From Bacteroidota bacterium (lineage in GTDB: Bacteria; Bacteroidota; Bacteroidia; Chitinophagales; Chitinophagaceae), in assembly GCA_018970395.1 (NCBI GenBank), contig JAGWWM010000002.1:62001-126000 (forward strand): a DNA stretch of 64,000 nucleotides. The letters are read 5' to 3'. A program made the position numbers and the translations under genes. Below are positions 47,788 to 55,637 of the stretch, piece by piece (position 1 is the first letter of the stretch; every line of letters starts with the position of its first letter). Under the pieces are notes generated by a model that did not search any database, had not been told where the DNA came from, and saw only the letters and a program-made list of their open reading frames with translations.

Positions 47788-49047
47788 ATGGAAGGATATT
47801 TACCCATTATTGAACTTTTATTGTGCGCCCTGATTACCGGGTTCTTTTTTGCACTGGAACCCGCACTTCATTCCATTAACAGATTCGCAGTGGAACTCAA
47901 AAAAAAGCAGGGAAAATCCGGGGGGCGGATTTTAAGTCAACTGCTGGAACATCCTTCAGAATTCATCGGCTCTTCTCTAGTTGCTTCCACTATCGCGCTC
48001 ACCTCTACCGTTTTATTATCAAGCGTGCTTTCCAATGTGCTCTGGCAATGGTTCCCTGCTGAATGGAAAGATGCTCCCTTACGAATGATTCCCGAATGGC
48101 TGGCAGCCGTGATTGTATTATTTTTTTCTACGCACCTCATCATTGCAATGATTAAAATTAAAAGCAATTCGGTAATGTCTCTCTTTGCCCGCCCCATCCA
48201 TCTGGTGTACATCGTCCTTTCTCCGGTTGGTCGCTTATTCAGCGGCATGTCTGCCTGGGTACTGGAATATCTTTTTGATTTGAAAATGAATAACCATAAG
48301 CCTCTGTTTGGAAAAGCCGATCCTGAACATTTTATCCAGCAGACAAGAGAGACGGGTGACGCACAGAATGCTTTCAATGCCGATTTGTTTGAGCATGCCC
48401 TCTCACTGCCCGGAATTAAAATCAGAGAATGCCTGATTCCGCGAAAGGAAATCATCGGCATAGAAGCGTCTTCCTCCCTTCAATCCGTTCGGCAATTATT
48501 TATCGATACCCAATTGAGTCGCATCGTCGTATATGAAAACAACATTGACCATATACTAGGATACATTCATCAACAAGATTTATTTCATTACCCTTCCGAT
48601 ATCCGTTCTATTTTACACCCGATTCCCGCTGTCACTGAAAGCATGGGCGTGACTGATCTGATCACCCTTTTTTCAAAAGAAAGGAAAAGCATTGCCTGGG
48701 TCGTAGATGAATTCGGGGGCACAAGCGGCATCGTTACCATGGAAGACCTCCTTGAAGAAATTTTCGGGGAGATAAAAGATGAGTATGATGTGGAAGAATT
48801 ACCAGAGAAAACGATTGAGGAGGGACAATACATTTTCAGCGGCAGGATGGAACTCGATTATCTCCGAGACAAATACCGGCTTGAGTTTGATCCTTCCTCC
48901 GAATCAGAAACCTTATCAGGCTACATCGTTGAATTTCATGAAACCATTCCCAAAGTGAAAGAAAAAATCATCCTACAGCAACTTGAATTTGAAATCCTCA
49001 GCGTGAGTGATACACGCATCGAAACCGTAAAAGTGAAAGTGTTGTAA
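47788..49047 (+). CDS. CNNM/CorC-type membrane protein, GldE-like
   Basis: A 419-residue protein. The N-terminal membrane domain (DUF21/CNNM, about 1-180) has four hydrophobic stretches, starting with LPIIELLLCALITGFFFALE. A CBS pair follows (about 195-315, IRECLIPRKEIIGIEASSSL and SIAWVVDEFGGTSGIVTMED), then a CorC/HlyC C-terminal domain (YIFSGRMELDYLRDKYRLEF). The DEFGGTSGIVTMEDLLEEIFGE pattern, seen here in two parts, is typical. In gliding Bacteroidota this family includes GldE, often paired with gldD. No gldD is nearby, so GldE is a likely but unproven assignment; a magnesium or cobalt transporter role is the alternative. Confidence 0.85.
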   Translation: MEGYLPIIELLLCALITGFFFALEPALHSINRFAVELKKKQGKSGGRILSQLLEHPSEFIGSSLVASTIALTSTVLLSSVLSNVLWQWFPAEWKDAPLRMIPEWLAAVIVLFFSTHLIIAMIKIKSNSVMSLFARPIHLVYIVLSPVGRLFSGMSAWVLEYLFDLKMNNHKPLFGKADPEHFIQQTRETGDAQNAFNADLFEHALSLPGIKIRECLIPRKEIIGIEASSSLQSVRQLFIDTQLSRIVVYENNIDHILGYIHQQDLFHYPSDIRSILHPIPAVTESMGVTDLITLFSKERKSIAWVVDEFGGTSGIVTMEDLLEEIFGEIKDEYDVEELPEKTIEEGQYIFSGRMELDYLRDKYRLEFDPSSESETLSGYIVEFHETIPKVKEKIILQQLEFEILSVSDTRIETVKVKVL

Positions 49048-49052
49048 AAAGG

Positions 49053-49060
49053 AAGCAGTA
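49053..49060 (+). promoter_or_regulatory. Putative -7 box (TAATTTTG) for tatC
   Basis: TAATTTTG matches TAnnTTTG, 16 bases before the tatC ATG, implying a very short leader. The nearest upstream TTG is only 14 bases away, so the -33 element is weak and the gene may also be read from upstream. Confidence 0.4.
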
Positions 49061-49076
49061 ATTTTGCAGGCAACAC

Positions 49077-49931
49077 ATGTTACAAAAATTAATTGGAAGA
49101 AAGAAGCTGGAAAAGACGGATGCTGAAATGAGTTTTACCGATCATCTGGAAGAACTCAGAAAGCATATCATCCGGGCATTGCTGGCTGTTTTGATTGCTT
49201 CGATTTTCATTTTTGCAAAAATTGAATTTGTGGTAGATCGCGTGTTGATGGGTCCTGTGCACCCCGATTTCATCACCTATCGCTGGCTTTGCAAGCTGGG
49301 AAAATTATTGAATTTGCCAGAACTCTGTCTGCAGGATTTCTCCATGAAATTCCTGAGCAATGCGATGACCGAACAGTTCATGATGACATTTACGCTTGCC
49401 ATTACCGGTGGATTTGTTTTGGCATTTCCTTATTTGTTATGGGAAATTTGGAAATTCATCCGACCGGCGCTAAGCGAAAAAGAAAGAAAAGGAAGCACGG
49501 GTGCGATCATCTGGGTATCGCTGTTGTTTTTTACAGGGGTTATGTTTGGCTATGTGATCCTCACTCCCTTTATGGTTAATTTTTACAGCAACTATTCATT
49601 AAGTCCGCTCATTGAATTCAAACCCACCATCAGCGATTATTTTGAAAACCTGATGTATCTGACTGTTGGTATTGGCTTGCTGTTTCAGTTGCCGGTACTC
49701 ATCATGTTGCTTACCCGCATGGGCATCATTACACCGATGACATTAAAACGCGTTCGTCGTTACGCATTTATTGTGATTTTGATTGCTGCAGCGATTATTA
49801 CTCCATCTACCGATCCGTTTAGTCTGGCTCTGGTATCTCTACCCTTGTACTTATTGTATGAATTCAGCATTGTGCTGAGCAACCGGATTTACAAAAAACA
49901 TTATGAAGTAGTGGAGGAAGAATGGAGTTAA
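49077..49931 (+). CDS. tatC: Sec-independent protein translocase TatC
   Basis: Core receptor of the Tat system, which exports folded proteins with twin-arginine signals. The 284-residue inner-membrane protein has six predicted helices. The N-terminal motif MSFTDHLEELRKHIIRALLA is intact, as is FVLAFPYLLWEIWKFIRPAL. The C-terminal region AFIVILIAAAIITPSTDPFSL is characteristic. No tatA is in the window. It lies 29 bases after the GldE-like gene and before the repeat-rich gap. Confidence 0.96.
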   Translation: MLQKLIGRKKLEKTDAEMSFTDHLEELRKHIIRALLAVLIASIFIFAKIEFVVDRVLMGPVHPDFITYRWLCKLGKLLNLPELCLQDFSMKFLSNAMTEQFMMTFTLAITGGFVLAFPYLLWEIWKFIRPALSEKERKGSTGAIIWVSLLFFTGVMFGYVILTPFMVNFYSNYSLSPLIEFKPTISDYFENLMYLTVGIGLLFQLPVLIMLLTRMGIITPMTLKRVRRYAFIVILIAAAIITPSTDPFSLALVSLPLYLLYEFSIVLSNRIYKKHYEVVEEEWS

Positions 49932-50056
49932 ATCAATCAATAGACAAATAGCTGTCCGGGGAAAATTGAAATCTGAGGACTTCTAAAATAAGAATCAAAT
50001 CTTTTGATGATTGATTATTTCACACAAAGCTGCAAAGAGGCAAAGCTCACAAAGAA

Positions 50057-50139
50057 CGTCATGTTGAGCGATAGCGAAACATCTCATAATTCGATGCGCT
50101 CTCAAAATAGGAGATCCTTCGCTTACGCTCAGGATGACG
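50057..50139. repeat. Dispersed imperfect palindrome, copy 2
   Basis: The left arm (50057-50085) begins CGTCATGTTGAGCG and ends GCGAAACATCTC; the right arm (50111-50139) begins GAGATCCTTCGC and ends CAGGATGACG. The arms are near reverse complements with fixed differences at two dinucleotides. They enclose a 25-base centre. Confidence 0.9.
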
Positions 50140-50194
50140 ATGCCTAAATGTGTGGCGCTGGCAAGGCAGAACGCGCGGAGCGATCGGGTCTGCC

Positions 50195-50276
50195 CGTCAT
50201 GTTGAGCGTTAGCGAAACATCTCATGAATCGAAGACTGCTCCATGAGGAGATCCTTCGCTCAGGCTCAGGATGACG
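50195..50276. repeat. Dispersed imperfect palindrome, copy 3
   Basis: Same arms and orientation as copy 2, 55 bases downstream of it, with a related 24-base centre (CATGAATCGAAG... against CATAATTCGATG...). The left-arm/right-arm differences are the same as in copy 2, which argues for spread as a unit rather than chance. Confidence 0.9.
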
Positions 50277-50285
50277 GTTGGTTAC

Positions 50286-50309
50286 TTTCTTTTGATCAAG
50301 CAAAAGAAA
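50286..50309. other. Perfect 9-base hairpin near the palindrome pair
   Basis: TTTCTTTTG, loop ATCAAG, CAAAAGAAA. It has no U-run and no gene close upstream. It may be part of the repeat region or a weak terminator for tatC. Confidence 0.5.
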
Positions 50310-50467
50310 TGCCTCAGCATTCAATGTGGCAAAAAAACAATAATAAATATCACATTAAAGTAACAATAAAACTTGATAAGAAAGAACCTATTTTAAGAAC
50401 GGAAAGAGTATTTATGGTTTAATTGATAATTTTACCGGACAGTATTGCATCATAAATAAAAACTAAT

Positions 50468-50923
50468 ATGGAATTTTCATTTGACACAAACAAACCCATT
50501 GCCATTGGCGGCGACCATGCAGGCTTTGCTTATAAAAAATTGCTGATTGAATTTTTAGAAAGCAAGGGCTGGAAGTGTAAGGATTTCGGAGCTTTTTCGG
50601 AGGACAGTGTTGATTATCCTGATTATGCGCACCCGGTAGCGGAAGCCGTTGAAAGCGGCGAAGCAGCCTGGGGCATTTTGATTTGCGGCAGTGCGAACGG
50701 TGTGGCCATTACCGCCAACAAGCATCAACGGATACGGGCAGCTATTTGTTGGAATGAATCGGTGGCTGTATTGGCGAGGCAACACAATGATGCGAACATT
50801 TTGTGCATACCGGCTAGGTTTGTGGAAACGCCGACCGCCCTCGAGATGGCACGCTTATTCATGACGACCTCTTTCGAGGGCGGGAGGCATGCCAACCGGG
50901 TAGGAAAAATCAGCTGCGCGTAG
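50468..50923 (+). CDS. rpiB: Ribose-5-phosphate isomerase B
   Basis: Interconverts ribose 5-phosphate and ribulose 5-phosphate in the pentose phosphate pathway. The 151-residue RpiB/LacAB protein has IAIGGDHAGFAYKKLLIEFL, DYPDYAHPVAEAVESGEA and the active-site Cys loop ILICGSANGVAITANKHQ. It then has RHNDANILCIPARFV-like sequence (RQHNDANILCIPARF). The loop has Ser-Ala-Asn where many homologues have Gly-x-Gly; catalytic Cys is kept. Its start is the first in-frame ATG after the repeat-rich gap. Confidence 0.95.
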   Translation: MEFSFDTNKPIAIGGDHAGFAYKKLLIEFLESKGWKCKDFGAFSEDSVDYPDYAHPVAEAVESGEAAWGILICGSANGVAITANKHQRIRAAICWNESVAVLARQHNDANILCIPARFVETPTALEMARLFMTTSFEGGRHANRVGKISCA

Positions 50924-50926
50924 AAA

Positions 50927-50954
50927 TTCACTTTCAACTTTTTACTTTTAACTT
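50927..50954. repeat. Heptamer array between rpiB and the small membrane gene
   Basis: Four consecutive units TTCACTT, TCAACTT, TTTACTT and TTAACTT in one orientation, starting four bases after the rpiB stop. They are more degenerate than the TAATTAA arrays but keep period 7. Confidence 0.6.
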
Positions 50955-50973
50955 TATACACTAAAATATTTCA

Positions 50974-51153
50974 ATGAAAAAACCGCTCCGTTTATTTTCA
51001 TTCGTGTTTTTCCTTTTTGCCATTTACCTCAACCTCTTCTATAAAGAAGACTCCTTCCTCGCACGCATCACCGCACGCAAAAAACCGGCCAAAACGGAAG
51101 CTGCAGCGGCAAAACCAGACTCTGCTAACAGCACATTGAAGAAGAATTATTAA
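50974..51153 (+). CDS. Small membrane protein (59 residues), function unknown
   Basis: A short gene between rpiB and polA. It starts MKKPLRLFSFVFFLFAIYLN, a basic start and one hydrophobic helix (about 7-22), which is either a membrane anchor or an uncleaved signal. The tail is Lys/Ala-rich (ITARKKPAKTEAAAAKPDS) and probably cytoplasmic or periplasmic and disordered. The TAA stop is the first unit of the heptamer array that leads to polA. No family is recognised; codon use and the N-terminus look like a real gene. Confidence 0.55.
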   Translation: MKKPLRLFSFVFFLFAIYLNLFYKEDSFLARITARKKPAKTEAAAAKPDSANSTLKKNY

Positions 51154-51206
51154 TTAATAATTAGTAATTAATAATTAATAATTAATAATTAATAATTAAT
51201 AATATA
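51151..51206. repeat. TAATTAA heptamer array directly before polA
   Basis: Seven tandem heptamers (TAATTAA six times, TAATTAG once) and a final TAATATA fill 51151-51206 exactly, ending on the base before the polA ATG. The array therefore replaces the usual ribosome-binding region. The same heptamer forms the hairpin at 37077-37159. Confidence 0.9.
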
Positions 51207-54047
51207 ATGGCTGATAAAAAACTTTTTCTGGTGGATGCAATGGCGCTGGTATTCAGAGCCTATTACGCCTTAATACGCAGTCCCAGAATCACTTCAACAG
51301 GCAAAAACACCAATGCCCAGTTCGGATTTACCAATGCGCTGGTGGACTTGATTCAAAATCAAAAACCCAGCCATATCGCAGTTTGTTTTGACACCAAAGC
51401 CCCCACAGAACGTCACCTCGATTTTGCAGATTATAAAGCCAATCGCCAGGAAGCACCGGAAGACCTGCTGAGTGCCATTCCCGATATCAAAAAAATCATC
51501 GAAGGATTTAATATCCCCGTACTGGAATCAGATGGATATGAAGCAGATGATATCATCGGCACGCTGAGTCAACAAGCCGCAGCAGCAGGATATGAAGTAT
51601 TCATGGTAACGCCCGATAAAGATTATGGTCAACTGGTAACCGATAAAATCAAAATCTATAAACCGGGCTACCAGGGCGGAGCAGTTGAAATAATGGGACC
51701 TGCTGAAGTCTGTGCCAAATGGCAAATTCAAAAAGTAGAACAGGTCGTGGATATGCTCGCCATGATGGGCGACTCGGTAGATAATATTCCCGGCATACCA
51801 GGTGTTGGGGAAAAGACTGCTGTTAAATTGCTGCAGGAATATGGCTCTCTCGAACAAATAATAGCCAACGCCAATAATATAAAAGGATCCTTGGGTGAGA
51901 AAATCCGCAATGGAAAAGAACTCGCCGTACTCAGTAAAAAATTAGCGACCATTATCACCACAGTTCCGGTTGAGTTTCATGAAGAAGATTTTCGTTTGAA
52001 AAACCGGAACAAGGAACAATTGATGGAGATTTTCTCCGAACTGGAATTCAGAACCATCGGTAAAAGAATTTTGGGAGAAGAAATTCCTTTCAATGAATCG
52101 GCCTCCGTTCAACGGGATCTTTTCGGAAATGTGGTTGCTTCAGCTGCTGCCGAAAAAAAAACAGCTTCACATAAAGAGGTGACAGAAGATTTGTCTGAGG
52201 AAGAAACAACTACGCATGCTGCTGCTCTTCATACGATTGACAATACGCCTCATCAATATATTTTGATTAAGACAGAGGAAGCAATTGAAAGCCTGATTGA
52301 GCAACTGAAAGCTGCTAAAGAAATTTGTTTTGATACCGAAACAACCGGACTGGATCCTTATGATTGCGAACTGGTTGGCCTTGCATTTTCCATTGAGCCA
52401 AAACAAGCCTGGTACGTGCCCTGTCCACCGGAAAAAGAAGCCACTCAAAAAATTCTTTCAAAGTTTAAAGCATTATTCGAAGATGATGCGCGTCAGTGGA
52501 TAGGACAAAATATCAAATTTGATCTGCTGGTGTTGCGTGCCAATCACATTGAATTGAAAGGCCGTTTTTTTGATACCATGCTGGCGCATTATGTAATTGA
52601 ACCGGAGGGAAAACGCGGCATGGATGTACTGAGTGCCAAGTATCTACACTATCAGCCGATTTCCATTACATCTCTCATTGGGAAAAAAGGAAAGAACCAG
52701 GGCTCGATGCGCGATATTGATGAGGAAACGGTTAAAGAATATGCGGGAGAAGATGCAGATATTACGATGCAACTCAAGCAGGTTTTCTTTCCGCAGTTGA
52801 AAGAAAAATCAGTAGAAGAAGTTTTTTACAAAGTAGAAACGCCGCTCATTCAGGTTCTGGCAGATATGGAATGGGAAGGCATCGGCATAGATGTTCCTTT
52901 TTTGAAAGACTATGCCGTATCACTGGATGCAGAAATCAAAGCGGCGGAAAAAAAGGTATTTGACACCAGCGGCTTTACGTTCAATCTTTCTTCTCCCAAA
53001 CAACTTGGCGAAGTATTGTTTGAACACCTTAAACTCGATCCCAAAGCGAAGAAAACCAAAACCGGACAATATGCCACCGGCGAAGATGTGTTGCAAAAAC
53101 TTGCGCATGTGAGTCCGGTCGTTGCCGATATTCTCTCCTATCGCGAGCTTACCAAATTAAAATCTACTTATGTGGATGCACTGCCTTTATTGATTCAACC
53201 CAAAACAGGCAGAGTACATACCAACTACGGACAAGCTATTGCGGTTACGGGCAGATTGTCGAGCAATAATCCCAATCTGCAGAATATCCCGGTGCGTACG
53301 GAAAGAGGCAGAGAAATCAGAAAAGCCTTCATCCCTCGAGATGAAAATCATCTTTTGTTGAGCGCTGACTATTCTCAAATTGAATTGCGCATCGTAGCTG
53401 CCATCAGTGGAGACCCTGCTATGTGTGAAGCCTTCATTCAGCACAAAGACATTCATACGGCTACCGCAGCGAAAGTGTATAAAGTAGCGGAGGAAAACGT
53501 TACCAAAGAGATGCGCTACAAAGCGAAAAGTGTCAACTTCGGAATCATCTACGGACAAGGCGCATTTGGACTAGCGGAGAATCTTGGGATCAGTCGAACC
53601 GAAGCGAAAGAGATTATTGACAATTACAAAAAAGAATTTACCGGTATTCAGCAGTATATGGATGACACCATTGCCTTTGCGAAACAACACGGATATGTAG
53701 AAACGCTGATGGGAAGAAAAAGATGGCTGAGAGATATTCAGTCTTCCAATTTCACCGTTCGCGGATTTGCGGAGCGCAACGCCATTAATTCTCCTATACA
53801 GGGAACGGCAGCCGACATGATCAAATTGGCGATGATTAAAACGCATGAAGCATTACTCAAACACAAGATGAAGAGCAAGATGATTTTGCAGGTGCACGAT
53901 GAATTGTTGTTTGATGTAGTGAAAGAAGAAGCCGATGCCATGAAATCGCTGGTGGTGGAATGTATGCAAAGCGCGATGACGCTGCCCAATGGTGTACCGG
54001 TAGTAGCAGAAGCTGGATTAGGAAACAACTGGCTGGAAGCGCATTAA
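51207..54047 (+). CDS. polA: DNA polymerase I
   Basis: Repair and Okazaki-fragment polymerase. All three domains are present in 946 residues. A 5'-3' nuclease domain spans about 1-300 (VDAMALVFRAYYAL, ESDGYEADDIIGTL and the helix-hairpin DNIPGIPGVGEKTAVKLL). The 3'-5' exonuclease (about 350-540) keeps its acidic residues (CFDTETTGLDPYD, QNIKFDLLVL, YAGEDADITMQL), so proofreading should be active. The polymerase (about 560-946) has LSADYSQIELRIVA, YKAKSVNFGIIYGQGAFGL and LQVHDELLFDV. It is preceded by a heptamer array instead of a normal ribosome-binding region and followed by the DsbA-like gene after 8 bases. Confidence 0.98.
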   Translation: MADKKLFLVDAMALVFRAYYALIRSPRITSTGKNTNAQFGFTNALVDLIQNQKPSHIAVCFDTKAPTERHLDFADYKANRQEAPEDLLSAIPDIKKIIEGFNIPVLESDGYEADDIIGTLSQQAAAAGYEVFMVTPDKDYGQLVTDKIKIYKPGYQGGAVEIMGPAEVCAKWQIQKVEQVVDMLAMMGDSVDNIPGIPGVGEKTAVKLLQEYGSLEQIIANANNIKGSLGEKIRNGKELAVLSKKLATIITTVPVEFHEEDFRLKNRNKEQLMEIFSELEFRTIGKRILGEEIPFNESASVQRDLFGNVVASAAAEKKTASHKEVTEDLSEEETTTHAAALHTIDNTPHQYILIKTEEAIESLIEQLKAAKEICFDTETTGLDPYDCELVGLAFSIEPKQAWYVPCPPEKEATQKILSKFKALFEDDARQWIGQNIKFDLLVLRANHIELKGRFFDTMLAHYVIEPEGKRGMDVLSAKYLHYQPISITSLIGKKGKNQGSMRDIDEETVKEYAGEDADITMQLKQVFFPQLKEKSVEEVFYKVETPLIQVLADMEWEGIGIDVPFLKDYAVSLDAEIKAAEKKVFDTSGFTFNLSSPKQLGEVLFEHLKLDPKAKKTKTGQYATGEDVLQKLAHVSPVVADILSYRELTKLKSTYVDALPLLIQPKTGRVHTNYGQAIAVTGRLSSNNPNLQNIPVRTERGREIRKAFIPRDENHLLLSADYSQIELRIVAAISGDPAMCEAFIQHKDIHTATAAKVYKVAEENVTKEMRYKAKSVNFGIIYGQGAFGLAENLGISRTEAKEIIDNYKKEFTGIQQYMDDTIAFAKQHGYVETLMGRKRWLRDIQSSNFTVRGFAERNAINSPIQGTAADMIKLAMIKTHEALLKHKMKSKMILQVHDELLFDVVKEEADAMKSLVVECMQSAMTLPNGVPVVAEAGLGNNWLEAH

Positions 54048-54055
54048 AAAATATT

Positions 54056-54706
54056 ATGCAACCCATATTGATTTATTGTTACGATGCCTGGTGCGGATGG
54101 TGTTATGGATTCAGCAGTGTAATGCAACAACTGCAAAAAAAATATGCGGAAAGGCTACCCATAGAAGTCCTTAGCGGCGGCATGATTCTTCCGGAAAAAC
54201 CCAGTCCGGTGAAAATAATGGCGCCTTTTGTTTTGGAACATTATCCCAATGTAGAAGCCGTTACAGGAGTCCGTTTCGGAGAAGATTTTTTATGGCACAT
54301 GAGAAATGCCGATCATAGCGACTGGTTTCCTTCCTCAGAAAAATCCGCGATCGCCTTAGCGATTTTCAAAACTTATTTGCCGGAGCGCCAACTTGATTTT
54401 GCTTCAGATCTCCAATATGCTTTGTTTGCAGAAGGAAGAGATCTCACCGATGATGAAGCATACAGGCACCTGCTGTTGAAATATGGTATAGATGAAAACG
54501 CATTTTATAACCAGTTGCGTGAACCTTCATTTTTGGATAAAGCCAAGCAGGAATTTGAATTGTGCCGCAAATTACAGGCAACCGGTTTCCCGCAATTAAT
54601 GTTGCAGGTATCGGAGCATAAAATCTTTCTGATTACCAGAGGCTATGCCGATTACGCTTCTGTTGAATTGAAGATTCAGCACATCCTCGCAACTATTCTC
54701 AATTAA
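54056..54706 (+). CDS. DsbA-family thioredoxin-like protein (FrnE-like)
   Basis: A 216-residue protein with a thioredoxin-fold start and the redox motif CGWC in YCYDAWCGWCYGFSSVM. I chose the ATG at 54056 because it starts the fold correctly and follows the polA stop by 8 bases. A helical insertion follows (SSEKSAIALAIFKTYLPERQ), and then TGFPQLMLQVSEHKIFLITR with a typical cis-Pro near the end of the thioredoxin fold. No signal peptide is present, so it is cytoplasmic, unlike true DsbA. It may be a disulfide isomerase or a glutathione-dependent enzyme of the HCCA isomerase/FrnE group. Confidence 0.85.
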   Translation: MQPILIYCYDAWCGWCYGFSSVMQQLQKKYAERLPIEVLSGGMILPEKPSPVKIMAPFVLEHYPNVEAVTGVRFGEDFLWHMRNADHSDWFPSSEKSAIALAIFKTYLPERQLDFASDLQYALFAEGRDLTDDEAYRHLLLKYGIDENAFYNQLREPSFLDKAKQEFELCRKLQATGFPQLMLQVSEHKIFLITRGYADYASVELKIQHILATILN

Positions 54707-54715
54707 ATTTCCAAT

Positions 54716-55627
54716 ATGATTCTAACCATCACCCTCAATCCCTGTATAGACAAAAGCACCCGGGTAGAAAAGCTGATGCCCGAAGCCAAACTTCGATGCA
54801 CCGAGGTTGTACATGAACCTGGTGGGGGCGGCATCAACGTCAGTAAAGCACTTGAAAAGCTCGAAGCAAAATCGGTTGCCTTGTTTCCGGCTGGCGGACA
54901 TAATGGTGCTATGCTTTGTTCCTTGCTCCGCAACACAGACATTGAATTTCACTCCATTCCTACTGAAGTGGAAACACGGGAAAACTGGGTGGTAAAAGAA
55001 ACTTCACTTAACCATCAATTTCGATTCACTTTTCCCGGATTGGCGGTGCAGGAATCAGCCATTCATGAATTGATTGAGCAGATGCATTCATTCAGTCCGG
55101 AATTTATTGTAGCAAGTGGTAGTCTGCCGCCCGGATTACCGGATCATTTTTATGGATTGATAGTGGAACAAGCGCATAAGATGGGGGCAAAGTGTGTAGT
55201 AGATACCAGTGGTCCTGCTTTACAAGCACTGCGCCATAAAAAAGCTTTTCTGATTAAACCCAATCGTGCTGAGTTGAGCCGATTGTTACAACTCGAATAC
55301 ATTGAAAAAGATTCCATCCCCGACGCTGCGCTCCAGGTAGTGAAAGAGGGATTTGCAGAATGGGTGGCGGTATCTATGGGTGGAGACGGAGCCTGGTTGG
55401 TGAGTGAAACAGAAAAATATTATTGTCAAGCGCCAAAAGTGGAAATGAAAAGTACTGTAGGAGCAGGCGATAGCATGGTGGCCGGCATTACCTATATGTT
55501 CAGCAAAGGAGCTAGTGCGCAGGAAGCAATTCGCTTCGGAGTAAGTTGTGGCTCTGCAGCTACTATGAATGAAGGAACCCAATTATTTCAAAAGGAAGAT
55601 GTATATCGGTTATATACTCAAGAATAG
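54716..55627 (+). CDS. PfkB-family sugar kinase (1-phosphofructokinase-like)
   Basis: A 303-residue kinase. MILTITLNPCIDKSTRVEKL matches FruK/PfkB-type phosphofructokinases, as does the sugar-phosphate binding GGGGINVSKALEKLEA. The second PfkB signature is STVGAGDSMVAGITYMFSKG, containing the catalytic Asp. This group phosphorylates fructose 1-phosphate, fructose 6-phosphate or tagatose 6-phosphate; the sequence alone does not decide, and no phosphotransferase genes are nearby. It follows the DsbA-like gene and converges on the GH3 gene after 10 bases. Confidence 0.88.
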   Translation: MILTITLNPCIDKSTRVEKLMPEAKLRCTEVVHEPGGGGINVSKALEKLEAKSVALFPAGGHNGAMLCSLLRNTDIEFHSIPTEVETRENWVVKETSLNHQFRFTFPGLAVQESAIHELIEQMHSFSPEFIVASGSLPPGLPDHFYGLIVEQAHKMGAKCVVDTSGPALQALRHKKAFLIKPNRAELSRLLQLEYIEKDSIPDAALQVVKEGFAEWVAVSMGGDGAWLVSETEKYYCQAPKVEMKSTVGAGDSMVAGITYMFSKGASAQEAIRFGVSCGSAATMNEGTQLFQKEDVYRLYTQE

Positions 55628-55637
55628 TTTGAAGCAA

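Larger units (their letters stand above)
49932..50467. other. 536-base repeat-rich gap between tatC and rpiB
   Basis: No credible gene. The interval holds an ACACAAAG-type short repeat near 50020-50053, then two copies of the dispersed palindrome (50057-50139 and 50195-50276), then a perfect 9-base hairpin (50286-50309). AT-rich sequence then runs to rpiB. A 109-codon minus-strand reading frame over the palindromes is a by-product of the repeat and is rejected. Confidence 0.75.

Noticed and set aside
49995-50324. 109-codon minus-strand reading frame over the tatC-rpiB gap
   Set aside because: It lies over two copies of the dispersed palindrome and repeats segments such as RCFANAQHD and RCFAIAQHD. 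This is a repeat-derived frame, not a gene.
37077-51206. Repeated TAATTAA units considered as a CRISPR array or replication iterons
   Set aside because: Units are only 7 bases with no spacers, cas genes are absent, and no replication initiator gene or DnaA-box cluster is seen.
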